From Algoriphagus limi (GTDB lineage Bacteria > Bacteroidota > Bacteroidia > Cytophagales > Cyclobacteriaceae): DNA of 64,000 nt. Positions within the stretch are counted from its first letter, which is position 1, and each line of letters starts with the position of its first letter. The stretch covers positions 186,001 to 250,000 of the forward strand of contig NZ_JANWGH010000001.1 of the NCBI RefSeq assembly GCF_024919275.1, given 5' to 3'. Of this stretch, positions 44,102 to 51,709 are shown piece after piece. The translations under genes were made by a program, and so were the position numbers. The notes under the pieces are model-generated. The model did not search any database, was not told where the DNA came from, and saw nothing but the letters and a program-made list of their open reading frames with translations.

Positions 44102-45428
44102 ATTCAATTTGAAATTAAATAGGAAATTTTTTCTGGAAAATCTGGTCTTAAAGGCTGGGGATCTAGCAACTGGAGGAATGTTTGTCTCGAAGTTAAAAGA
44201 ATGGCGTGAGATCTGCAGATTACCAAAAGAAAAGATTGATGAATTACAAAGCCAAAAACTAAGAGAAATATTAAGTTTTTCTGTGAAGAATTCTCCATTC
44301 TATAATTTGCAAAATATAACAAGTAATACAGATCCCTTTGTATGGCTAAAAAATTTCCCTGTTCTTAAAAAGCAATCGTTTCGGGATAATTTGGAATTTT
44401 TTATAACAGAAAAAAACGTTAAAAAGCTTATTGCAATCACCTCTTCTGGATCAACCGGTCCCCCCTCAAAAGTTTTTTTTGATAAAAAAGTACTTAGTAA
44501 TAACCGTGCTTTACAAATTCTATGGTGGGAATGGGCTAGTTATGAATTTGGAAATTCAATTTTACAAACAGGTGTAAATATGAATCGTTCCAAAGAAAAA
44601 GCAATTAAAGATAAGCTCTTAAATACACGGTATATCTCAGCTATGAGTCATAGTGAAGAAGAAATTCTTAAAGAGTTAGATCATCTTCAAAAAAATCCCA
44701 GGGACCATTTTGTAGCATATGCATCAAGCCTTTATTTATTTGCTAAAACTGCTATAAATCATAAGTTCACTTCTATACGATTCAAGTCTGTGATTTCATT
44801 AGGCGAAAAGTTATTGCCAGAGTTTCGTGAGACAATTGAAACAGCCTTTTCTTGTAAAGTATTTGATACCTACGGAGCATCAGAAGGATTTTTGATTGCT
44901 TCTCAATGTTCTGAAGGAAATTATCACATAATGAGCCCTCATGTCGTGGTTGAGTTATTGGATGACTACGATAGAGAAGTGAAGCCAGGCCAAGTAGGAC
45001 GAGTCATATTGACTGGATTGGACAATTTTACGACACCCTTAATTCGGTATGAATTAGGAGACATGGCAGTCAAGTCTAAACTTAAAAAATGTCCTTGTGG
45101 AATGGAGCTTCCTCTTTTAGGGGAAGTAATTGGAAGACAGACAGAGTTCATCAATACCCCCAGTGGGAAATATATAACAGTACAGAATGTCGTAAGAGTA
45201 TTAAAGAACTTCCCTGAAATAGATCAATTTAAGGTAGTGCAAAATAAAAAAGGTGAAATACGTATTCTTTATGTACTCAATAAGGAATATAATTTACTTA
45301 ATCATTCTGAGGTGAAAATAATGTTTGAAGAAGTATTTTCAGAATCACTAGATCTTTCTTTTGAAAAAGTAAGCTTTCTCCCAAAAGCAAAGACAGGAAA
45401 GTTCCAACTTATTGAAAGAGAAGGTTAG
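44091..45428 (+). CDS. CapK/phenylacetate-CoA ligase-like adenylate-forming enzyme
   Basis: 445 residues of the AMP-binding (ANL) superfamily, CapK subgroup often found in capsule loci. Visible: REILSFSVKNSPFYN at the N-terminus, P-loop-like AITSSGSTGPPSKVFFDKK near residue 120, SLGEKLL, FDTYGASEGFLIASQC near residue 265, and IRYELGDMAVKS with the conserved Asp, plus a small C-terminal domain ending LPKAKTGKFQLIERE. These enzymes activate a carboxylic acid as adenylate. In polysaccharide loci their acyl substrate is usually unknown. TTG 44091 overlaps the polymerase gene by 11 bp; no ATG is available in the first 28 residues. Confidence 0.88.
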   Translation: MKNRFNLKLNRKFFLENLVLKAGDLATGGMFVSKLKEWREICRLPKEKIDELQSQKLREILSFSVKNSPFYNLQNITSNTDPFVWLKNFPVLKKQSFRDNLEFFITEKNVKKLIAITSSGSTGPPSKVFFDKKVLSNNRALQILWWEWASYEFGNSILQTGVNMNRSKEKAIKDKLLNTRYISAMSHSEEEILKELDHLQKNPRDHFVAYASSLYLFAKTAINHKFTSIRFKSVISLGEKLLPEFRETIETAFSCKVFDTYGASEGFLIASQCSEGNYHIMSPHVVVELLDDYDREVKPGQVGRVILTGLDNFTTPLIRYELGDMAVKSKLKKCPCGMELPLLGEVIGRQTEFINTPSGKYITVQNVVRVLKNFPEIDQFKVVQNKKGEIRILYVLNKEYNLLNHSEVKIMFEEVFSESLDLSFEKVSFLPKAKTGKFQLIEREG

Positions 45429-45431
45429 AAA

Positions 45432-45905
45432 ATGAAATTACTCAAAAAACTTAGGTTTTTTAAACCTCTTGAAATTGAAATGCTGGTATACCATTTTCCA
45501 AATAAGGAAATGGAGCAAATCGAAGTTGCTGTTGAAGGAAATACCTTAGAGAAAAAAGAAGACGAATTTAGGATAGAAATCAAGGGGAAATTGATTCATA
45601 GAAGTAGGGTGTTTCACAAAAGCCATCTTCTGACAAGCTTTCATTTTCCGAAACCGTTTTTAGTTATCGGTGATTGCTTAACTGATCCTAATTATAGAGG
45701 GATGGGGATTTATCCTAGAACAATCCAGTATATAGCCACTACTTACAGGCTACAAAAGCAAATTTTTATTTTGGTTTCTAAGGATAATATTTCTTCAATA
45801 AAAGGTATTGAAAAAGCTGGTTTTCAGTTTTTAGTCAGATTAAAAGGATTCCGATTTTTGGGTTTTTACCTTAAAAAAGAGATTCTCTGTACCAAAAATG
45901 ATTGA
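45432..45905 (+). CDS. GNAT-fold N-acyltransferase
   Basis: 157 residues with a GNAT pattern: beta-strand PFLVIGDCLTDPNYRGMGIYPRTIQYIA, where RGMGIY is the acyl-CoA pyrophosphate loop, then DNISSIKGIEKAGFQFL, the typical motif B. Likely N-acetylates (or N-acylates) an amino sugar or residue in the cluster 2 product. It lies 3 bp after the CapK-like gene, which might supply an activated acyl group, and overlaps the next gene by 8 bp. ATG start. Confidence 0.85.
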   Translation: MKLLKKLRFFKPLEIEMLVYHFPNKEMEQIEVAVEGNTLEKKEDEFRIEIKGKLIHRSRVFHKSHLLTSFHFPKPFLVIGDCLTDPNYRGMGIYPRTIQYIATTYRLQKQIFILVSKDNISSIKGIEKAGFQFLVRLKGFRFLGFYLKKEILCTKND

Positions 45906-47550
45906 TTCAATTAGTTGTACTATCCTTGATGAAGATGGGGGGGAATTGTCTACTTCAAATTATACTTTCATTGAAATACGCTCAGATCAAAAGTTTGACT
46001 TTTCAATAAATTTTTCAAAGGATGTAACCTTAAGAGCAATTTGGCTAGATGTTTATTTTTCTTCTCCCATTACAAAATGGAGATATCTCGATTATTCCTG
46101 GGTATCGCCTAAATTAACATCTTTTGTAGCCAATATACATAGCCCTAAAATTGTAAAACTAAAATCAGATTTTTTAGTAGTTCCCAAGCTTAACACTGGC
46201 TGTTGGGAATATAAAACTCCTCATCATTTACGATGGTTTTTTTGGCATCCAATGCTTAGTCCAACAATGACCTATGATTCAAAGGATATACGTCATTTTT
46301 TGAGGTCAAAGAGATTTCTGAGTGAAATTAAAATAGAAAATGGCTTTTTATGGTCATCGGGAGTAGCTGAGGAATGGGCACGAACTCCAATAGGTTTCTT
46401 CCCCACAATTTGTTTCACAGATCATTCAGATTTTGATACAGTCCAAAATCTAAAAATTCAACGTGAGTTTTTTAAAAAACTTGGAATAAAAACAACCAAA
46501 GGTTTTTTTCTTTATGACTATACGCATAAAAAAGAAAATGCAAGTTATGAGCACCCGGAAGGAAAAATAGAATTGAAGGCATGGAAGGCCGACGGCCATG
46601 AATTGGCGTATCATGCACTTAGCCAGAGTTATAGAGGTGAAATTAGTGAGCAAGAATTTTTAAATTTTGAAGCTCCAGAACAGCTGAAACCTATTGATAC
46701 CTATATCGATCACGGTTTTCATCCTTATAATTATACCAAACAAAAGCTAGGAAATTGGAGTGAATGGTATGATCATGTTTTTCAAAAGGGTATCAAGCGT
46801 ATTTGGACTTATATAGATGGTGGAGAAGCCAATTATTTTAATTTGAATCAAATCAACCCCACTTACTCTACATTAGGCCACATGAGATTGTCTTCTAAGC
46901 TTGCAAAAGCAAATGGATTAAAAAGAAATTGGAAGACTAATATTCGAAACTTTCTAATGTATGGGGTTTCTGAAGAATTATTACAACAAGGAAAGTATTT
47001 GGGAGCTGATTTCAGAGGTTTGGTTAGAAAAAAATCCGGCAATAGTTTTTTGAAATTTCTTAAAAGTGGGAAAAGCTTTTTTTCTTTAGCCATCAAGCCT
47101 GAAAATATTCGTAAACAGTTTTCTAAATCAAAAGAAGTATTTGAATTTAATCGTTTTGGACCTGTTTTTTTTGAGGCGCCTAATCAGCTTGATACAAAAA
47201 TTGATGCCTTCCAAACATTGGCTGTTAGAGACTATGATATTGCTTTTTCTAAGGAATCACTTGAAAGGTTTGTAAAAGAAAATGGCTTAGTTATAGCCCA
47301 TACTTATTTTGCATATACAGGTCTAAATCATGAAGGGCGATTATTTGAGAATGAGCATTGGGATTTTAGACCTGAAGCAAAAAAAGGATTTGAAAGAATT
47401 GGAAAACTTATAGAGGAAGGTCAGCTATGGAACCCTACATTAAGAGACTTACATTCTTTCTACCAGAAGTTTGAAGAGATTGAATATTTTCTAACTCCAA
47501 AAGGATTAAAAATTAAGAATTTTGATGGCATTGTCAGAGAGGTCAGTTGA
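45898..47550 (+). CDS. Uncharacterised protein, possibly a divergent polysaccharide deacetylase
   Basis: 550 residues, no signal peptide. The N-terminal 120 residues look like a beta-rich domain. From about residue 150 there is a pattern reminiscent of NodB-type deacetylases: PTICFTDHSDFDTVQNLKIQ (Asp-His-Ser-Asp), HELAYHALSQSYRG (two His four apart) and IDTYIDHGFHPYN. Later ENGLVIAHTYFAYTGLNHEG adds further His. The metal site would be His/Asp-rich but is not canonical, so the call is tentative. It sits between a GNAT and a FemAB-like gene, overlapping both. ATG start. Confidence 0.6.
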   Translation: MIDSISCTILDEDGGELSTSNYTFIEIRSDQKFDFSINFSKDVTLRAIWLDVYFSSPITKWRYLDYSWVSPKLTSFVANIHSPKIVKLKSDFLVVPKLNTGCWEYKTPHHLRWFFWHPMLSPTMTYDSKDIRHFLRSKRFLSEIKIENGFLWSSGVAEEWARTPIGFFPTICFTDHSDFDTVQNLKIQREFFKKLGIKTTKGFFLYDYTHKKENASYEHPEGKIELKAWKADGHELAYHALSQSYRGEISEQEFLNFEAPEQLKPIDTYIDHGFHPYNYTKQKLGNWSEWYDHVFQKGIKRIWTYIDGGEANYFNLNQINPTYSTLGHMRLSSKLAKANGLKRNWKTNIRNFLMYGVSEELLQQGKYLGADFRGLVRKKSGNSFLKFLKSGKSFFSLAIKPENIRKQFSKSKEVFEFNRFGPVFFEAPNQLDTKIDAFQTLAVRDYDIAFSKESLERFVKENGLVIAHTYFAYTGLNHEGRLFENEHWDFRPEAKKGFERIGKLIEEGQLWNPTLRDLHSFYQKFEEIEYFLTPKGLKIKNFDGIVREVS

Positions 47551-48607
47551 TGTGAAAAGTTGGATTTGGACAAAAGATGTACCATGGACTGAAGTTTGGG
47601 ATGGAATTCAAAAAAATGACCCAAATGGAATGTTTACACAAACTTCCTCATGGCTCGGGTCTTATAAGGCTTATGGGATTGATTATGAGCTTCTTCTCAA
47701 GGTAGAGGATGACCAAATAGTGGCAGGTTTTGGAAACCTGATTTTTAAAGCTGGACCTTTTTTAGCATACATATGCCCCTGGGGACCATTTTTAACTTCA
47801 GAAGCCTATTTACAAGAATCTATAGATGTATTAATTCAGAGAGCGAAAAGTTTAAATGCATTTTGTGTGCAAGTAAATCCAAGTGTCTTTGAGGATGAAA
47901 AAGATACTTGGAATTTGTTATTTGCTCATTTTCGATTCGAACGAGGAAAAATCTTTCGTAAAATTTACCTTCCAACTGATTTTAATCTGATTGAATTGAA
48001 GGAAGGGAAAGACTCTATAAGTGATCCTCAATTATTGAAAAGTTTTTCTGAAAACGCCAAGAGGAATATTAAAGCAGGCCTAAAGATTTCAATTGATTTT
48101 CATGAAGCTCAGACCTTAGAAGAAATTCGAGCAGCTTATGAGTGTTTTGAATCAAATGCAGCAAGGGAAGGATATTCGATACGAAATTGGCGAGATATTA
48201 AAGAGTCATTAGTAGATGGAGTTTCAAAAGGAAATTATCAAATTTTATTAGCAGAATATAATGGAGAAATTATGGGGGCTATTTGGACTGCAAATGGAGG
48301 CTTGATGAAGTCCTACATTATGGGTGGAGTGGACCGTTCAAAAGGTGATTTGAAGCTGGGGCATTTATTGCAATGGTTTTCCATTAAAAATGCAGTTGAA
48401 TTGGGGTACGGTTTTTACAATATTTCTGTTGGTGGAAGCGATGGGGTTGTCCGATTTAAGAAAAGCTTCTACCCTAAAGCAAAAAGCTCAATTGGACCCT
48501 ACTTCCTAAAGTTGAACAAATGGAAATTTTTCTTTTTCATTAGCCTATTTCCAGTCTTTGAAAAAAATAAAAGGCTAGCAGCCTTTTTCATGAAATTACT
48601 CAGGTGA
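47525..48607 (+). CDS. FemAB/GNAT-type acyltransferase
   Basis: 360 residues matching the FemAB/Fem-like double-GNAT layout: N-terminal domain with DPNGMFTQTSSWLGSYKAYG, FLAYICPWGPFLT, then SFSENAKRNIKAGLKISIDF, and the C-terminal QILLAEYNGEIMGAIWTANGG, VDRSKGDLKLGHLLQWFSIK and SVGGSDGVVRFKKSFYPK. The family transfers aminoacyl groups to peptidoglycan precursors; members in exopolysaccharide loci are thought to acylate sugars. ATG 47525 lies 26 bp inside the previous gene (a GTG at 47552 just after that stop is another option). The stop overlaps the next GTG start. Confidence 0.88.
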   Translation: MALSERSVDVKSWIWTKDVPWTEVWDGIQKNDPNGMFTQTSSWLGSYKAYGIDYELLLKVEDDQIVAGFGNLIFKAGPFLAYICPWGPFLTSEAYLQESIDVLIQRAKSLNAFCVQVNPSVFEDEKDTWNLLFAHFRFERGKIFRKIYLPTDFNLIELKEGKDSISDPQLLKSFSENAKRNIKAGLKISIDFHEAQTLEEIRAAYECFESNAAREGYSIRNWRDIKESLVDGVSKGNYQILLAEYNGEIMGAIWTANGGLMKSYIMGGVDRSKGDLKLGHLLQWFSIKNAVELGYGFYNISVGGSDGVVRFKKSFYPKAKSSIGPYFLKLNKWKFFFFISLFPVFEKNKRLAAFFMKLLR

Positions 48608-49797
48608 AAATTCTTTACTTTTATCAATATTATGCAACGCCAAAAGGTTCTTGGGGAACGCGTGTCCATGAATTTGCCCAAGAATGGGTGAAAAAAGGAC
48701 ATGAAGTTCGGGTAGTCACAAGTATTTATTCCAAATCAGATTTAAAGGCAACTAAGTTCATTGAGCACCAAAATTTTGAAGGGGTTGATGTAACGGTAAT
48801 AAATGTTCGAATTGACAATAAGCAGCCAATTCATAGGCGAATTTTTACATTTTTAGCCTACGCTATTTGCTCTACATGGTATGCATTGACTGTATCTGCC
48901 GATGTAGTGGTGGCCTCATCCGGACCAATTACTGTTGGCATTCCTGGATTAATTTCAAAATATATCAGAGGAAGAAAACTCGTTTTTGAAACCAGGGATC
49001 TTTGGCCTGAAGGAGCCATTGAGTTGGGTCTTTTGAAAAATAAATTTATTCAAAAAATTGCCTACTCATTAGAGGCTAGGTGTTACAAAGCATCATCTTT
49101 AGTTGTAGCTCTTTCAATTGGGATGAAGGAAAACATTAAACGAAGATTTCCCAAGGTTGAAGTTATTGATGTCACCAATGCTGCGAATATTCCCTTGTTT
49201 TCAACACCAGCACCTTTTCAAGGTGAGGGGTTTTTGGAGAAGAAAAAATACGCCATTTATACCGGTAATATAGGTCAAGTAAATAATTCTCTATGGCTGT
49301 TAGAAGCAGCTAAAGTCCTTCAAGAAAAAGGTCGGACTGATTTAAAAATACTGGTAGTAGGGGAAGGACAGCAACGTGAATATATCCAAGAACAAATTTC
49401 AAAATACCAACTTGAAACCATTACTATTTGGGGTTTGATGCCCAAAGTAAAATTAGTTGGGCTTGTACAACAAGCGATGGTTTCGTTAGTGCCACTAAAA
49501 GGCACTCCTGTTTTGGACACCTCCTCTCCCAATAAATTTTTTGAATCCTTAGCTGCAGGCGTTCCAGTGGTTCAAAATACCAAAGGTTGGATGAAGGATT
49601 TTTTAAATCAATATCAGGTTGGGTTTACGTTAAATCCGAATGATCCTGTTGAGCTTGCCGAAAAGTTGATTGAATTGGATTCACAAAAAGGCCTATTAGA
49701 AGAAATGGGACAAAGAGCTAGAAAGCTTGCTGCTTTGGAGTTTGATAAAGATTTTTTAGCATCTAAAATGTTGAATGCAATTGAAAAATCTATCTAA
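48604..49797 (+). CDS. WbuB-like GT4 glycosyltransferase
   Basis: 397 residues. The N-terminus KILYFYQYYATPKGSWGTRVHEFAQ has the Gly-rich acceptor loop, and VFETRDLWPEGAIELGLL near residue 135 is the hallmark of WbuB/WcaI-type fucosaminyl- and related transferases. C-terminal IYTGNIGQVNNSLWLLEAAK and SPNKFFESLAAGVPVV give the donor site. WbuB in E. coli O26 transfers L-FucNAc; the sugar here is unknown. Start is GTG in a GTGA overlap with the FemAB gene. The next start shares one base with its stop. Confidence 0.9.
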   Translation: MKILYFYQYYATPKGSWGTRVHEFAQEWVKKGHEVRVVTSIYSKSDLKATKFIEHQNFEGVDVTVINVRIDNKQPIHRRIFTFLAYAICSTWYALTVSADVVVASSGPITVGIPGLISKYIRGRKLVFETRDLWPEGAIELGLLKNKFIQKIAYSLEARCYKASSLVVALSIGMKENIKRRFPKVEVIDVTNAANIPLFSTPAPFQGEGFLEKKKYAIYTGNIGQVNNSLWLLEAAKVLQEKGRTDLKILVVGEGQQREYIQEQISKYQLETITIWGLMPKVKLVGLVQQAMVSLVPLKGTPVLDTSSPNKFFESLAAGVPVVQNTKGWMKDFLNQYQVGFTLNPNDPVELAEKLIELDSQKGLLEEMGQRARKLAALEFDKDFLASKMLNAIEKSI

Positions 49798-50669
49798 TGA
49801 AAATCCTAATTACTGGAGCTAATGGATTTTTGGGAGCTATTATGGTTGACCATTTGTTGGAAAATCATGAAATAATTCGACTTGGAAAGTCTTATCAAAA
49901 TGACATTGCAGTAGATTTAAGTGAAGAAATACCTACTCTTCCAAATGTAGATTTGATTGTTCATGCAGCTGGGAAAGCCCACACAATTCCCAAAAGTCCA
50001 GAGCAGGAAGCTGAATTTTTTAAAATAAATGTGGAGGGTACAAGAAATCTTTTGCATGCGATTAAAAATCCGCCAAAGCAAATGATTTTAATTAGTACTG
50101 TAGCAGTATATGGTGATGACGTGGGAGAGGGAATTGATGAGTCTAGTCCGCTAAAAGGAACTAGCCCTTATGCAAAAAGCAAAATCCAGGCTGAAACTAT
50201 CTGGGAAAATTGGGCTAATTCTCATCAAGTTAATTTCTTGATATTAAGATTACCTCTAATTGTTGGGCCTAATCCTCCGGGAAATTTAGGAGCCATGATA
50301 AAAGCGATTAAAAAAGGCTATTATTTTAGAATTGGTAAAGGTAATGCCCGAAAGTCCATGGTTTTAGCTACCGATGTAGCACGTTTTATTCCTGATTGGA
50401 AAGATAAAAAAGGAATCTTTAATCTAACAGATGGAATTCATCCCTCATTAGCTGATTTTGATGATTTTCTTTGCCAAAAAATGGGTAGAAAATGTTTTTC
50501 TATTCCTGAATTACCGATTAAATACTTGGGTAAGTTGGGAGATGTGATTCCATTTTTTCCTATTAATTCATATCGAATTCAAAAGCTTTCTTCTTCCCTT
50601 ACCTACTCAGATTCAAAAGCAAGATCTGAATTAGGATGGAGGCCGCTTTCCGTAATAGGTAATTTCTAA
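49797..50669 (+). CDS. NAD-dependent epimerase/dehydratase (extended SDR)
   Basis: 290 residues. Rossmann motif ILITGANGFLGAIMVDHL; DLIVHAAGKAHTIPKSPEQE; ISTVAVYGDD providing the Ser/Thr; and the catalytic Tyr-Lys of SPYAKSKIQAE near residue 125. RLPLIVGPNPPGNLGAMIKA and RKSMVLATDVARF follow. The protein pairs with WbuB-like genes in many Bacteroidota and proteobacterial O-antigen loci. WbpV/WreQ-type relatives reduce a 4-keto-6-deoxy-HexNAc, so that or a 4-epimerase role is possible. Shorter than classic GalE (about 340). Confidence 0.85.
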   Translation: MKILITGANGFLGAIMVDHLLENHEIIRLGKSYQNDIAVDLSEEIPTLPNVDLIVHAAGKAHTIPKSPEQEAEFFKINVEGTRNLLHAIKNPPKQMILISTVAVYGDDVGEGIDESSPLKGTSPYAKSKIQAETIWENWANSHQVNFLILRLPLIVGPNPPGNLGAMIKAIKKGYYFRIGKGNARKSMVLATDVARFIPDWKDKKGIFNLTDGIHPSLADFDDFLCQKMGRKCFSIPELPIKYLGKLGDVIPFFPINSYRIQKLSSSLTYSDSKARSELGWRPLSVIGNF

Positions 50670-50672
50670 TAT

Positions 50673-51707
50673 ATGCGAATTTTGTTTTTAGGTGAAACTT
50701 ACCGGGCCGATGCCATTACTTGGATAAAAGGAGTTGAACAGGCTTCAGGTCATGAAATAGAAACTCGAGAATTGTTTCATAGCGGCAGTAGAACTAAGCG
50801 GAAGCTCGAAGCTTTTTTATTTATCTGGAGATTAATTTTTTCAAAGGAAAAGTATGATATAGTTTTGGCTGAAAGGTCTACCAGTTACGGTTTTTTTAGC
50901 TTAGCAGTTCGAGCCAAGGTTAGAGTAGTCGCTCAACAAGGAATTTCTGATATTTGGCCTTCTAGTGGATTTAGGGGTTGGTATAAAGGCTTTTTGCAGA
51001 GAAGAGTGTATCGAAGGGTTGATCTAATCCATGCGTGGGGTTACGTAATGACGTATGCCATGCTCAAATCAGGCGCTGATCCCAGTCGAATACTTGTGAG
51101 GCCAAAAGGTTTGGACCTTAGTAAGTTTCGCTTTTTTGAAAAATCCTTAGAAGCACCAATATTCACAGCTATCGTTACAAGAAGTCTTTTTCCTATTTAT
51201 CATCATGATAAAATTTTAACTGCATTTTCTATTTTAAAAGAAAAGGGCATTCATTTGAATTGCCTGATTATAGGGGATGGAGTTGAAATGGAGCGATTGG
51301 TTTCTCAAACAGAAACTCTGGGACTTCAGAAACAAATTAATTGGCTGGGTAGGATCTCGAATGAGGATCTTCCAAATTATTTAGCTCAGGCAGAAATTTA
51401 CATTGCCTTTCCTGAAACCGAGGGGGTCTCTGCCTCCCTTTTCGAGGCGATGGCATGTGGTTGTTTTCCAATAGTCACTGATCTTCCTGCCAATAGAGCT
51501 TTTATTGCAAATGGCCAAAATGGATTATTGGCAGAATCTTGTAATCCAGTTGATTTGGCAAATAAGATTGAACAATTTTTAAAGAATCCTAAAAAATATC
51601 AAAGAGGTATCAAAAGGAACCGAAAGTACATTGAGCAGAACTGCAACATGGAAGACAATATGAAATACTTTTTTAATCGCTATGCTGAGTTGCTAGCTCA
51701 GAAATAA
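50673..51707 (+). CDS. GT4 family glycosyltransferase
   Basis: 344 residues. N-terminal RILFLGETYRADAITWIKGVEQA is divergent, while AQQGISDIWPSSGFRGWYKG and DLIHAWGYVM lie at the domain interface. C-terminal LFPIYHHDKILTAFSILKEKG, LIIGDGVEMERLV and TEGVSASLFEAMACGCFPIV (near residue 250) form the GT4 donor site. ATG start 3 bp after the SDR gene; the asnB-like gene follows after 2 bp. Specificity unknown. Confidence 0.9.
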   Translation: MRILFLGETYRADAITWIKGVEQASGHEIETRELFHSGSRTKRKLEAFLFIWRLIFSKEKYDIVLAERSTSYGFFSLAVRAKVRVVAQQGISDIWPSSGFRGWYKGFLQRRVYRRVDLIHAWGYVMTYAMLKSGADPSRILVRPKGLDLSKFRFFEKSLEAPIFTAIVTRSLFPIYHHDKILTAFSILKEKGIHLNCLIIGDGVEMERLVSQTETLGLQKQINWLGRISNEDLPNYLAQAEIYIAFPETEGVSASLFEAMACGCFPIVTDLPANRAFIANGQNGLLAESCNPVDLANKIEQFLKNPKKYQRGIKRNRKYIEQNCNMEDNMKYFFNRYAELLAQK

Positions 51708-51709
51708 TT

